Source: Batillaria attramentaria
Taxonomy: Eukaryota; Mollusca; Gastropoda; Batillariidae
DNA length: 64,000 nucleotides
Direction: 5' to 3'
Assembly (NCBI GenBank): GCA_018292915.2
Contig: JACVVK020000014.1
Coordinates: 556,001 to 620,000 of the forward strand
Shown: one piece after another, positions 47,405 through 58,702 of the stretch
How positions within the stretch are numbered: position 1 is the first letter of the stretch
How the letters are laid out: every line of letters begins with the position of its first letter
The notes under the pieces: generated by a model
What the model saw: the letters and a program-made list of their open reading frames with translations, nothing else
Database searches by the model: none
Told to the model about the DNA's origin: nothing
Made by a program: the position numbers and the translations under genes

Positions 47405-47521
47405 AAGCGAGAGAGAGAGAGAGAGCGAGAGAGAGAGAGGAGGAGGAGGAGAAGGAAATGAAATTCGTTTATTTGACAACTGCAGAATTCAGTTGTTGGT
47501 AGAGAGAGAGAGAGAGAGAGA
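47290..47521. repeat. (GA)n with two copies of a ~46 bp unit
   Basis: GGAAATGAAATTCGTTTATT TGACAACTGCAG...GTTG at about 47318-47362 and 47453-47498, each followed by (GA)n. Confidence 0.95.
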
Positions 47522-47539
47522 GACGCACGCATGCACACG

Positions 47540-47835
47540 CACGTACACATTCCTCTTGCCCATGCGTCATCCGAGACTGACCTCCGTCGACACCTTCGTG
47601 TGAGGCGTGTGGGCAAAAGCATTAGTCTTCTGTTGACGCTCACGACGTTCATTGTTTAACCAATTTATCTTCCGATTTCCTAAAGAAGTTGTCCTGTTTT
47701 TAGCAGGCTTGAAACCGGCTGGCAAATCACGCATTTTCCTTGCCCATTCGTCCTCAGAAACCGACCTTGGTCGACACCTTCGTGTGAGCTGTTTAGGCCA
47801 AAATATTCATTTAGTCTTTCATTGATATTCGCCGC
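47540..47835. repeat. Diverged tandem duplication
   Basis: About 47545-47645 and 47730-47830 share CTTGCCCAT.CGTC, GTCGACACCTTCGTGTGAG and TTAGTCTT. Confidence 0.7.
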
Positions 47836-48071
47836 TTTCGTTCACAAGTGGCATGTCCTTGTCAGGGTTGGACTACAGCGTGTATCTAGGTATGGATGCG
47901 GAGTTTTGTATCTGTGTTTGTATTTTCAGGAATCCCCCAAATCAACAGTACCCAGAATATACAAAGTGGAACGGTTTAAAATGCACGTAGCTTGGATCAC
48001 TCAACTGACATGTAGCAGTGTCTTTAACCACTGCGCGTTGTCTTTCGATCTCTTGAATATTGTTTTCTTTG
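47836..48071. other. Short unique stretch
   Basis: No gene recognised. Confidence 0.4.
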
Positions 48072-48302
48072 GGATGAACGCCTTAAAGGGGCTAATATGC
48101 TCACAGATCGTTCTGAGCTGTTTTCGTGGCATCTATCATCACACCACTGAGACACCTGGACAGTGACAGCGTCTAAGATGCTGGCACTGATCCAACAGAA
48201 GCGTACTCGATGACGGGGCGACCACTCTGAGCGCGCCAGTAGTGTAACGCCAGTCGTAGAATTGGAGTGTCCGACTACTCGCGCAAAGGGTAAACGACAT
48301 TG
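48072..48302 (+). repeat. Repeat-R copy, uninterrupted
   Basis: Aligns with 26228-26665 minus its SINE: TGCTCACAGATC...GAGCTGTTTTCGTGGCATC, ACAGTGACAGCGTCTAAGAT GCTGGCA, GAATTGGAGTGTCCGACTAC. Confidence 0.75.
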
Positions 48303-48311
48303 CATCATAGT

Positions 48312-48718
48312 GGTCGGTGGTCTAGTGGTTAAGAGACTTGTCACCAGTGCGAGAGGTCAGGGATTCGAGTCCCACTCGGGGCAAAGAATTTTTCCTTCTC
48401 GTATGTGGCACCGATCACTGATTCGGGCCGATCGTCGGAGGTTCTCTCCGGGTACTCCGGCTTCCTCCCCCTCTGCTTTGGAAATGCTCAGCCCACAAAA
48501 TTTTAAAAATAATTCTAAATTCCAAAACTTAAATAGCTGAGCTGACCCTTCGCACCACGTGATTGTAATGTGTTTGTGTCCAGTGTGTGAGAGAATGTGT
48601 GTGATTCACGTGAGCGTGTGTGTTGGGTTCACTGAGTTCGCGGCACTTTGAGGCCGATTCATGAAATTGGGTAAAGCGCCTATACAATACTCATCATCAT
48701 TATTATTATTATTAAGAG
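48312..48718 (+). mobile_element. SINE-2 copy, full length
   Basis: tRNA-like head 48312-48383 (A box TGGTCTAGTGGTTAAG, B box GGGATTCGAGTCCC), body, and an (ATT)n tail. Inserted directly after Repeat-R. Confidence 0.95.
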
Positions 48719-49353
48719 CTGTACTAATCATGAAGACAGTGTATTTCGAGAGTACAGGAGCGAAACTGTTCCAAAACATGAGCTGGCTTGACACAGATGG
48801 AATTAGTCCGTTTTAGACGTGCTGGCGCTGACATGATAGTTTCCTGTTCAAGTAAACAGAGGACTTGACATAATTATATAGAGTAGTTACATGCAAGCAA
48901 ACCAGATGCGAGGCCATGCACTGACATTAGATTTCAAACCAGGTAGATAATTGTTTTAAACTGTTTTATTTTGTTTGCTTCCATATATACAAGAACCATA
49001 CATACTCTACTATCGTGGGACACAACAAGCTTATGTCAAGTGTCCATGAGAAAAAGACGAGTTATGGCGGAGACAATATTTCAAACATACACCACGTACA
49101 ACGAGTAGGATTACATAGAACAAATATATAAGAAGAGAAAAGAAAAACCAATAATGTTCTCTAAATGGTGTTTGCGGTGGAATACAAGATGAAAATGAAA
49201 TAGATAATTCAGCAGACAGACCCCTTATAGACGTCACAACCAAATGAATGTTCTTTGGTTATGATGTCTGTTAGTTCGCTCTAAACAGTCTACCTTGGTT
49301 GGAAATTTCGTTTTTCGCACTTTGTACATTAACTCAGTCTTTAAAGGTTTTTC
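48719..49353. other. Gene-free AT-rich stretch
   Basis: No gene or repeat recognised. Confidence 0.4.
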
Positions 49354-49362
49354 CTTGTTGTC

Positions 49363-49480
49363 TGCCCGGCTGGGGCCAAATATTTGTGCTGGCCTTTTTC
49401 TCGTCGCCGCGTCTTTGATATCACCCTTACGTGGTGGAACAGGACGTTAAACTCCTAAACACCCACCCACCCGTGCTTGT
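49363..49480 (+). mobile_element. SINE-1 fragment, first of a tandem pair
   Basis: Starts at GCCCGGCTGGGGCC and continues to CCCACCCACCC. With the next copy it is enclosed by CTTGTTGTC at 49354-49362 and 49644-49652. Confidence 0.9.
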
Positions 49481-49485
49481 TTTTG

Positions 49486-49643
49486 TCTGGTAGAGCGTTG
49501 GACTTTCAATGCTCGGCTGGTGAGGTCGAATCCCGGCTGGGGCCAAATATTTGGTGTTGGCCTTTTAATCGTTGCCCCGTCTTTGATATCACCCATGCGT
49601 GGTGATAAATGACGTTAAACTCCCAAACACCCACCCACTCCTT
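49486..49643 (+). mobile_element. SINE-1 copy, second of a tandem pair
   Basis: Starts at GTCTGGTAGAGCGTTGGACT and runs to CCCACCCACTC. The small gap between the two suggests either insertion into an existing SINE tail or a dimeric transcript. Confidence 0.92.
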
Positions 49644-49652
49644 CTTGTTGTC

Positions 49653-50535
49653 ATCCACTGAGCGCCGTGAGCACAGGTTGTAGTTCAGAGACAACATCCT
49701 TAGGCCGCCTGCTCTTAACTGGGCACTGCGGAGCGCTACAGTGCTGTTCACAGTTGTGACACAGTCGTGATTTTGGGGGTTTCCGCCGCCGTGGCGTCAT
49801 CACAGCAACCTGGATTTCAAATAGCCACAACTGTGACTGTGGCTTCCACAACAGATTCTGACTGGATGTACTACGTCACTCGGCGCGCAAACATGGCGGA
49901 CAGTGCATCTTCAATCGGTTTGTCACCGAGCAGAGCTGTGTTCAGTTTTGTAGTTAGTAGACACACAGAGCAACGACTGTGGTGTGCACATGTGTGTTTC
50001 GCGCGCTGTGCTCAGTTAAGAGCAGGCTTTAGGCAGAGTTCGCCGTTCTCCCCGTAATACAGCAGACGGCCACCGTCAGTTTCCTTCCCGGCATCCCTCC
50101 GCTAGCACGAGCAATGACGAGAGTGAGTGCTCATCATCGAACGTCATCCAAATGACGCCAGACCCTCACGCGCGTGCCACGAGCGGCTAAATTAACAACC
50201 GCGTGAGTCTTGAGAGCGGGAAGACGTCTCGCCAGATTAAATTAAACCCAGACTCTGACACACACAGTCGACGACCACCGGCAGCTGTCCGATCCCGGGC
50301 GGACTGGAATCAAGATTTTTTATTTTTTTTTTTTTTGGGGGGGGGGAGGGGGGATATCATTGTTATTTGTTTGTGCAAGTCGTCAGGTTACTTTGGTTTT
50401 ATGATTATAGTGTGAATGTTTGTAATTATGACTAATTCACAAAGCCACGGTTAACGCAGGCACTGTATGCCTTCGCTTGTAAATTTTTCGAAGCACTTGT
50501 CCGCAGTTAGTCCCTTCTTCTTCTCTTTTTTTTCA
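49653..50535. promoter_or_regulatory. Candidate promoter / first exon region with inverted repeat
   Basis: About 49770-49930 carries GGCGTCATCACAGCAACC (CRE- and RFX-like), ACTACGTCACTCGG (CRE-like) and AAACATGGCGGACAG (YY1-like, with ATG at 49893). That ATG opens MADSASSIGLSPSR... for 54 codons, ending at 50057. Arms CCTGCTCTTAACTGGGCAC (49709-49727) and GTGCTCAGTTAAGAGCAGG (50008-50027) are inverted repeats. No domain in the frame; function uncertain. Confidence 0.35.
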
Positions 50536-50712
50536 GGGGGAGCCGGGGTGGCCGAATGGTAGGGCGTTGGACCTTAAGTGCTCGAGTCGTGAGTTCGAAT
50601 TCCGGCTGGGGCCAAATATTTCTGCTGACCTTTTTCTCGTTGCCCCGTCTTTGACATCAGCCTTATGTGGTGAAAAAGGACGTTAAATTCCCAAACACCC
50701 ACGCACCCACCC
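50536..50712 (+). mobile_element. SINE-1 copy, full length
   Basis: Subfamily B-like. T-rich flanks TCTCTTTTT...TCAG and TCTCTTTTTCTCAG suggest a target duplication. Confidence 0.94.
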
Positions 50713-50760
50713 TCTCTTTTTCTCAGTCCGAGTCCTATGTGCTGTACATTTGCAAAACCA

Positions 50761-50797
<37 letters not shown>
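50761..50797. repeat. (CT)n microsatellite
   Basis: About 36 bp. Confidence 0.97.
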
Positions 50798-50799
<2 letters not shown>

Positions 50800-51317
50800 A
50801 AAACATTTAAGAAAGATATTCTAATCGTTGAAAGGCAAAGCGATGCCATTCACTTATCCATTCATTCATTCATTCATTCTCTTTCATCCCCAGAGGTTCG
50901 TTCTCTTTGCTGACACACCTCTACCCATGCGCTAGAGTGAATTCCCCGAGAGAGTGAAATTAACGCGACGTCTCCACGTGCTGTCATCACGTCAGCGCAC
51001 GTGCGCCACGCTTCTGGGCCCCGTCATATCAAAATGGCCCCCTTCTCCCCCCTCCCCCCCCCCTTCCGTCTTTCAGGGTTCGTACGCTGGCTGCTTTATT
51101 TCCTGTTGAAACTTTACTGCTGTTTATTTCGGTGGCGGACAGGCTGAAACGGAACCAGAGGCGCCGAGACATAAGTTCTTCACGACTGGCGAGAAAAGTG
51201 TCAACTGTAATTTCGCGCGCCACGCTACTGCCTTAGCGGCGGGTGACTGCCCTTGGAGTTCTTCGTCTCTCCCAACTGACGCTGGATTTCAGTTTGCTTC
51301 TGTTGGCTGGTTGGTTG
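50798..51317. other. Gene-free stretch
   Basis: (ATTC)n at 50856-50880, C-rich 51045-51063. Region 50930-51250 is CpG-bearing and unique. No gene recognised. Confidence 0.4.
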
Positions 51318-51545
51318 GCTTGGCTGGTTTGGGGTTTAACGTCATCATTTCCCAACACATAAGGGCGGATGGGTGGGTGTTTGGGGGTTTAACGTCCTTT
51401 TCCACCACATACGGGTGATATCAAAGACGGGGCAACGATGAAAAAGCCAGCACAAATATTTGGCTGTATACGAACTCACGACCCGATCATCAGAAGTCCA
51501 ACGCTCGACCATTCGGCCACCCCGGCTCCCCAACACATAAGGGCG
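51318..51545 (-). mobile_element. Nested SINE-1: young copy inside an old one
   Basis: 51328-51367 is the 3' part of an older minus-strand SINE-1 (GGGGTTTAACGTCATCATTT, CACATAAGGGCG). A full minus-strand copy (about 51368-51530) interrupts it, and CCCAACACATAAGGGCG recurs after the insertion (about 51529-51545). Confidence 0.9.
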
Positions 51546-51556
51546 ACAGTGACACC

Positions 51557-51605
51557 AAGTCAAGTCAAGTCAAATTTATTTTAAAAAGACTGGGAATCGA
51601 GGAGA
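51557..51605 (-). mobile_element. Retroposon 3' end with (TTGAC)n tail
   Basis: On the minus strand CTTTTTAAAATAAATTTGAC followed by TTGACTTGACTTG. Same layout (ATAAA then short tandem units) as 2178-2270 and 17711-17730. Confidence 0.5.
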
Positions 51606-52030
51606 AAAGCTAGCCGGCACTCGAATTCACGACTTGTCTTTAGATATTCAACGGAGTTCTTGTTCTTCAAGTTCTTGGAGACAGTAAAATTCTGGCCTCG
51701 TGTTATCGTAGTTTCCGAAAACTTTACCTGTGGCCGGCTCGAACTTTCACACAATGCACTGGCTAAATAATTCACCATATTCTTTGACCACCTTGAGCAA
51801 TTATTTGTCACTGAGTGCCGTCATGGACTCACCTCTGGATTTTACTAAGAATTTCAAAAATTTTGCAGAGGCGAGGGCCCATAAACATGCACGTCAGAAA
51901 AGGAATATATTTTGCACCGGATTAGCCACACTACATTCTTTTACTCTCTTCGTGCATTTTTCTTCATTTTATCTACATACACTTGTTTGCACAGGCGAGT
52001 GCTCGTGCCAATCCACGTAAAAGCAAAAAG
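51606..52030. other. Gene-free unique stretch
   Basis: GCAGAGGCGAGGGC near 51867 recurs near 52393; no gene recognised. Confidence 0.4.
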
Positions 52031-52162
52031 CTCGAACACATCGTGCACTAGCTGAGCCATAATGCTCTATACCCCTGTTGTATGTATGTTGTTGTTTTTT
52101 TCATCGAACACATTGTGCACTAGCTGAGCCATATTGCTGTATACCCCTGTTGTATGTTTCTT
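52031..52162. repeat. Local tandem duplication, about 73 bp period
   Basis: CGAACACATCGTGCACTAGC TGAGCCATAATGCT...CCCCTGTTGTATGT at 52033-52087 and again at 52105-52159 with few changes. Confidence 0.92.
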
Positions 52163-52440
52163 CTTCTTTCTTTCTTTCTTCTTTTTTTTTTTTTTTTTTC
52201 CTCATTTAGCTACTGACAATATGACATCGCTGAAAATTTAAAATATTTCAAAAGCCGGCAAAGGTTCATTCATATCAATCCACGTCAAAACCGTTCTAGT
52301 TTACACATTTTGAACTTTATTCACACTGCATTCTTTTCCTTCCGTTTTCTGCACCACAATTTGATCCGGCATCAGTGAGAATTTGAAATATTTGCAGAGG
52401 CGAGGGCTCTTAAAAAAATATCGCCGCACAAACAGCCCTC

Positions 52441-52493
<53 letters not shown>

Positions 52494-52526
52494 TGCTGCG
52501 CGCGGGGGGGGGGGGGGGGGGGGGGC
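52163..52526. repeat. Gene-free stretch with poly-T, (GA)n and G run
   Basis: Poly-T 52180-52199, (GA)n 52445-52490, G run about 52505-52526. Confidence 0.85.
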
Positions 52527-53224
52527 AACGGAGTCTCCAGCGGAAGACTTCACGTGGAAATACGAAGGAAATAGTTAAATGTTTGGATTCATTAAAAGCT
52601 CATAAGGAGCAGGAAAAGGGTAACACAAGATCGCGTGCCTAAAATCGTTGCCGGGGATTTAAACCACGTGGCCGTGCGCCGCAGACCGATTCAAGTGTCC
52701 CCGCATGCTGTTTTAACTTGACATAAACACCGGAACACTTACTGAAGGTTTCCTCTTTTCAATAATGGAAGCTCAGTAATATTTTAAGAGAAGGAGGGAG
52801 GGGGAGGGGGTTGGGGAGAGGGGGGGGGGACCCGGAGAAAGATTTCGAGGCAAAGACGGAAGGTAATATTTTGAGGATGGGTTTGGGATGGGGAGGGGGT
52901 GGGCAGGGGGCTGGGGGGAGGGGTGGATGGAGTCGAGTGGTTTTGTAGAAATATACGACAAGGAGTAAATGAATGAATGATTTATGAATATTCTTTTTGC
53001 CATTAATTTTAGAATGTTGGGTTTTCGAATGAGGGTCTTGAGTTCTGTGGAGAGAGAGAGAGAGGACTTCTGGGGTCAGGTAAAACATGGCAACATTTCA
53101 AGACACACTGTAACCTAACTTGCCTTCGTTAAACTGTATACAAAAGAAAGACGTATGCTGGTCATTCTGAATTCTGATCATGTGGGGATTCCAACCAGAG
53201 ACAACTCACAACTATAAAACCCCA
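52527..53224. other. Gene-free stretch, purine-rich block
   Basis: G-rich purine tract 52793-52930, (GAAT)n 52970-52980, (GA)n 53050-53063. No gene. Confidence 0.5.
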
Positions 53225-53235
53225 CCAATTAATGG

Positions 53236-53411
53236 GGGGGAGTCCGGGTGGCCGAATGGTAGAGCGTTGGACTTCTAATGCTCGGGTCGTGAGTTCGTAT
53301 CCCGGCTTGGGCCAAATATTTGTGCTGGCTTTTTCATCGTTGCCCCGTCTTTGATATCACCCGTATGTAGTGGAAAAGGACGTTAACTGAACCCCCAAAC
53401 ACCCACCCCCC
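53236..53411 (+). mobile_element. SINE-1 copy, full length, 11 bp target-site duplication
   Basis: Subfamily A; CCAATTAATGG at 53225-53235 and 53412-53422. Confidence 0.97.
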
Positions 53412-53422
53412 CCAATTAATGG

Positions 53423-53513
53423 TAGGCACTCAGCTAAGCCGAGCACGGACAGAAGAAAAAGAGAACAAAAACGATGACGTGGATGCATGGTGACTGACGA
53501 CCAAGAAGACAAC

Positions 53514-53551
<38 letters not shown>

Positions 53552-54229
53552 CGACGACGACGATGACGATTACGGCGACGATGATGATGTTCTCTCAAAA
53601 ACGACGACTGATGACGACTTTGATGACGACGATGTATCTTTTTGACCTAGCGTCCTGTTTACAGAAGGATCACCCAGTACATGTATCTGATCAGGACACA
53701 GAAGGCAGGGTACAGATCACGTGTCGTGCATCCTAATAACCCACAGATAACACCAAGCGAAGACGCCCCACTCCTAATCTTCGCTGCTGCTCCATTTTCA
53801 GCCGCACCCCCTCCCCTCACCCCCCCACCCCACCCCACCCACCACCACTACGACGACGACAACCTCCCCACCCTACCCCACCCTTCCAACAGCAAATCCT
53901 GGAACGGAGAGCGAAGCCAGAACAGAAGAGGCAGAGGGCAGGGCACGGCCATAGAGCGACCCACAGTTCTCCCAGCGTCCGCTCTGGAGACGCATTTGTC
54001 CTGGCGGACGATGCTAACGGTGCTGCTGCTGAATGGCGTACACGAAAAATACATTACTCCCCACGCGCGGGCGCATAAAGAAAGAGGGGAAAGCCAGAGG
54101 AAGAACTGGGGCTGACATGTATTCAAATTGTCGCCAACGCCGCGGCGTATCTAAGCACCGGACAAGCCACGTGATTGTTCCTGCGTTAGGGAAGGAGGGG
54201 TGCGCGAGGGATGGCCGGCCCGCTTTCGC
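53423..54229. other. Gene-free stretch with (ATG)n/(ACG)n
   Basis: (GAT)n/(ACG)n at 53514-53595; C-rich at 53805-53880. A 144-codon frame at 53681-54115 is low-complexity in part and without domain. Confidence 0.45.
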
Positions 54230-54245
54230 CAATTAGACCTAATTG
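54230..54245. promoter_or_regulatory. Palindromic homeodomain-type site
   Basis: CAATTAGACCTAATTG: two TAATTG half-sites in inverted orientation, in a repeat-free CpG-bearing island (about 54120-54310). Confidence 0.4.
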
Positions 54246-54330
54246 AGCTGATCACATTAGACTACCGCCGTCAGTCGTCTTCGTGCATTGATAATCGATC
54301 CAAATTCGGATTGTCGGTCGGCTTGGTGGG

Positions 54331-54432
54331 CGGGTTGGGGGGGGGGGGGGAGGGGGATGGTTGGGGATACGGGGTGTACGGGTGGGATAGGGTGGGGCAT
54401 GGTAGGAATAGATGTTGTTTAGAGATAGTTGG

Positions 54433-54469
<37 letters not shown>
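54331..54469. repeat. G-rich tract then (GT)n
   Basis: G-rich 54336-54410, (GT)n 54437-54469. Confidence 0.9.
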
Positions 54470-54470
<1 letters not shown>

Positions 54471-54573
54471 TTTCACAACAGTTAAATTTCATTTTATTGG
54501 CAATTTTCTGGAGTCCTTATAATACACGTTTCCAGTCCAGTTGACGCCATTTTGAATAGCATAAACGTAAGTG

Positions 54574-54575
<2 letters not shown>

Positions 54576-54642
<67 letters not shown>

Positions 54643-54668
54643 GTTGTTGTTGTTGTTGTTGTTGTTGT
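54576..54668. repeat. (GT)n then (TTG)n
   Basis: (GT)n to 54640 followed by nine TTG units. Confidence 0.98.
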
Positions 54669-54763
54669 ATCATTAACCTCTTTCTTACATCATGTACAAA
54701 TACATCGAAATTGAATCTTGTTTCTGTTCACTTACCTTTCACAAGTGTCTCCCTGATTTTATT

Positions 54764-54826
54764 TAGCCGCGAAATAGTCTTTGTTGCTTGCGCGGCGTTA
54801 AGCCCTAAATAACTAACTAACTAACT
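54764..54826 (+). mobile_element. Retroposon 3' tail with (CTAA)n
   Basis: TAGCCGCGAAATAGTCTTTG, GCGCGGCGTTAAGCCCTAAA then about four CTAA units; related to 6738-6786. Confidence 0.7.
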
Positions 54827-55764
54827 GCCTGATTTTAGACGTTCTCTGAGAACATCAGTGCCTAAGGATCGTCACGCATGACGCTCAGTGACCCTGTCGC
54901 TATTTTCGCTGCTTCAGTGCTTGCCCGCATTGCCCTCAAAAATTGTTGGTCATTTTAACGACATCATCGGAAGCACGGAGAGGGCATAACGCTTTTCTAC
55001 AAAGCCCGCGAGAACCCTCGGAGATGACGGAACATGACGGAAGGACGACGTCGGAAACAGGAAAAGGGGAGTAAGGCGGCAATAAAGGGAGCTAACCCTG
55101 CCCTTTTTTTCTTTTCTTTTGCTCACACGGCTCAATTAGCATGACGCGAAGTTCTAAGGGCTTCACGGAGTTGGGGGGTTGGATGCAGTTAAAGCCAGTA
55201 ACGGCAGTACTAGTCTCTGAAGATCAGCCAACCGTGTCATTCGCGCGTGTCTTTGATTTTCTACATTTTTTTTTTTTCAAATGTCACGCCCGTTTTTTCT
55301 AAGGTTCAGTTGTCGCGGGCCCCGGAAGCTGTTCCATCGTTTTCTTTAAGTCCGTCTTCGATCTGTGCTAGAAGGTTTCTTAACTCGCGAGGAAAGATGT
55401 TTATGGTTTGTTCATTGTTTGTTTGGCGCCGGGGATCAACCACACAAAGACGCTGTGAGATCTAAAACATGAGGCAGTAAGGTCTTTTTTTGTGTGTCCT
55501 GTTCAAAGACACACTTCAATCATCTTGATACTTTTAACTGTGTGACAGGAGAAGATTAAAAGAAGATTTCAATAATAATAATAATAATAATAAACCACAA
55601 TGGAGCTGGGGAGGGGTGTGTTGCAGTAAGTGTAAAAAGGTCGATCTCTAAGTTCAATTGTGTTTGCTCTTTTAAGTATGCGGCGGGCTTTGTTAATCAA
55701 ATGATACTGACGGTGACGAAGAATAGGCACCGAGTACTGACCCACGGGGGAAAAGTGAGCAGAG

Positions 55765-55765
<1 letters not shown>
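54827..55765. other. Gene-free unique stretch
   Basis: (AAT)n at 55569-55592. No gene recognised. Confidence 0.4.

Positions 55766-55827
<62 letters not shown>
55766..55827. repeat. (GT)n microsatellite
   Basis: About 60 bp. Confidence 0.98.
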
Positions 55828-55828
<1 letters not shown>

Positions 55829-56001
55829 GGGGGGAGGGGAGGGAGGGGCATTAATCGTGGCGATGTTATTGCACTGGCGCATGCCAAAACATGCCAACAC
55901 ATTCCTGCATTATTCCAGAAAGCAAACTAACGAGATTAGCATTCCTTTTTTTGGACATCGAAATTAATAGAGAAGAGTTTAAAAACTTAAAAACTGATTT
56001 A

Positions 56002-56138
<137 letters not shown>

Positions 56139-56267
56139 CAACACATATACCGTGCTCCTAATTTTAGTTTGTTCTATGGGTTTCTTCGAGCTTTCCCTTA
56201 TTTCGTTTAAAAATTTATTTGTTTATTATTCTCTGTATGGCCAGGCGTGTAGACGCAGGATGAATCA

Positions 56268-56289
56268 ACACACACTCACACACACGCGA

Positions 56290-56334
<45 letters not shown>

Positions 56335-56412
56335 GCCATCACCACCACCACCCGACCCCACCCATCCACATCTTCCCACACACACCACCACCACCCCTCT
56401 CTCTCTCTCTTC
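56268..56412. repeat. (AC)n, (CCA)n and (CT)n low complexity
   Basis: (CA)n 56292-56332, CCA-rich to 56395, (CT)n 56397-56411. Confidence 0.93.
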
Positions 56413-57190
56413 CTGTTCTTGACGGCTCGAGGTTTGCCTTCACTCGTCCGAGGGGAAATTGTAGAGCACGAGGAGAACGGAGAACTGTTTGTCCCGGGAC
56501 AGCTCCGGCACACCATGCTGTATGCTCTTCCATCGATCGGTGACCACGGTACCCGGGGTTGGGCACTGGTCGGGACATGGAAAGTACACGGATTGTATTA
56601 CTCAACCAACGACCCGAGTTGAGAGGGGGTGCTTGAAGCGCTCTTAAAACCTGCCGTTCCTTATTTTGTCAACCGATCAATTTGGGGGTTAAAGTGGCTT
56701 GAGGTTGTGAGGGACGGAGGTGGGTGGGGGTGGGGTGGCAAGCTAGAGTAGAGAGGACTGGTCAGTAAGAGAGAGAGAAAGAGAGAGAGAGAGAGTTAAT
56801 TGGGATCTAAGTTTCGTAAAGGACGGGCGCTAAATTCGATATTGATTGGTCAGGATCTCGATCCAAACTGAGAGGAGCGAACATTTTCACTTTCTGTTAT
56901 TATATATATATTTTTTTTTTTGCAGGCTTCGCAATTGGCTTTCGGGGATGGAAACTGTCCTACAATTTCAATTTTTGAATGCATCGCACATAACAAGCTT
57001 TGTTTGCTCATCGTGACTGCTAATCAATTTTCCATGTCAGCGATTTGGGCATTTATGTCAGTTTAAATTAAAATACAAAAAATATGGAGGCGGTAAATCA
57101 AAGGAGGGTGGGGGGAGGAGGGTGGTAAAACTAGACAACGAGCACAGCGAAGGGGGGTGGGGGTGGGGGGGGGGTGGGGTGGGGGGGAAG
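56413..57190. other. Gene-free stretch
   Basis: A frame ending at 56622 covers unique sequence without recognisable domain. (GA)n 56768-56795, G-rich 57105-57190. Confidence 0.4.
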
Positions 57191-57208
57191 GCTTTCGAAG
57201 GGTGGATC

Positions 57209-57231
57209 TCTCTCTCTCTCTCTCTCTCTCT
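57209..57231. repeat. (CT)n microsatellite
   Basis: About 23 bp. Confidence 0.95.
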
Positions 57232-57689
57232 CACCGATAACAACAAGCTTGATCATGTTCATTCACGTAAAAAAAAAAAAAAAAAAAAAATTACAATGAA
57301 ATTTTTTTTGACATGGCATCTTTTGTACAAGCCTGGTGCAGACGCCTATCTAATCGTCATCATTAAACACTTCGGTTCAAAACTGACGCGACGCGAGCTT
57401 GACATAATGCCATTCAATCAATCTGGCAATGCTGAAGTTTGATATCTGTCAGCAACGCCCCTCATGTTCAGCAGCGGCTTAACAAGGAGGCTGCTAAACG
57501 ATATGACGATGTTTTAAATGACACAAAATGTCCTTTCCATGTCAAACTTTTTTCTTTCTTTTTTCTTTTTTTTTTACCCGCTGCAAGTTGTTTAGGGAAG
57601 GTAGTCGATGATAGCAGTGATAAAGGGTGAGGGAGGTGTTTTGTGTGTGTGTTGGTTGGGGTGGGGGTGGGGGCGGGGGGAGGGGGTAT
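57232..57689. other. Gene-free stretch
   Basis: A run 57269-57290; G/T-rich 57630-57688; no gene recognised. Confidence 0.4.
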
Positions 57690-57785
57690 GTATTGGTTTA
57701 AACAGGTTTATTGCAATACAATTTGTGCCAAGTTAACAAACAATTACTGAATTACTGAGCATGAACAAGCATCGCTTATAATAAG
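57690..57785 (-). mobile_element. Repeat-X 3' end
   Basis: On the minus strand ATAAGCGATGCTTGTTCATG...TTGTATTGCAATAAACCTG TTTAAACC, closely matching 8160-8248. Confidence 0.65.
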
Positions 57786-57945
57786 GGGGAGGGGGGTGTT
57801 AGGGAGGGGAGGAACAAAAACAGGTGAACATGCATGTGTGGGTTGGTATCAAGGGAACAAATACAGTTTATTATTCATTTCGTTCACTTGATAATTCGGG
57901 CTGTCCTGCGGGGTGCTGGTGGTCGGGGAGGAGGAGGTGGAAGAG

Positions 57946-57980
<35 letters not shown>

Positions 57981-58702
57981 AGGGGGGGGGAGGCTGAAAA
58001 AATATTGAGGGTACTGAGTAACTAACAATGAAGGCAGTACAGTAAGTCGTAGGACACTCGTTTTCACCTCATGTGCCTGTAAGGACATGGCTGCCAAACA
58101 GCGTTTGTGTGGCCAAACCTTGAAAAAAGGACGGGTGGCATGGGGATGGCGGGGGGGGGGGGGAGGATGGCCGGGGTTGGGTGGAGGGGCCGGCTAAAGA
58201 AGGTAGAAAGAGTGAACTAGTGCCTGGGGAACCCTACCCTTTATTTGCCGTGCCACACAACGCATCGTCAAACCATACAGCATTGTGGCATCGCCCGTTG
58301 AGTGCTTACAGAGCAGTGTTGGCAAATTCTCCAATAGCCGAGTACCACCCCTCCTCCCACGGACAATCGGAGAATCGATGGCGCTTGATTTCACTGTTTG
58401 AACAACTGATATCTTCATAGGGACCTCTCCATAGTAATAGCACATGCTAACGCTCTTTAATCCCTCGGGACACTTCGCTTGACAGGTGCCCATTGAGACA
58501 AAAACCGCGCTGGAAACAAAATGTTCGCCGAGGTTTTGTTTGCCGTGCGGTCTGGCTGCATGGGAAGCGAGCTGGCAATTCTATGCAAGCTGTAGGGCTC
58601 TTACTAAATGATTGTCCAAAGGCTGGTTACCGGGAGAGGATTTCATTAATCTGACAAATTAAGCGTGCCTCTGTCTTTTTTTTTGTTTTCTTTTTTCGTT
58701 TC
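57786..58702. other. Gene-free stretch
   Basis: (GT)n 57950-57979 and G runs at 57980 and 58150-58165. Unique balanced island about 58500-58670. No gene recognised. Confidence 0.45.

Noticed and set aside
48312..48383. tRNA gene
   Set aside because: A and B boxes are present, but the cloverleaf-like head is followed by the SINE-2 body and recurs at 292-362; it is a SINE head.
56152..56622. 156-codon + strand frame
   Set aside because: Half is Thr-His from (AC)n; the remaining 65 residues match nothing I recognise.
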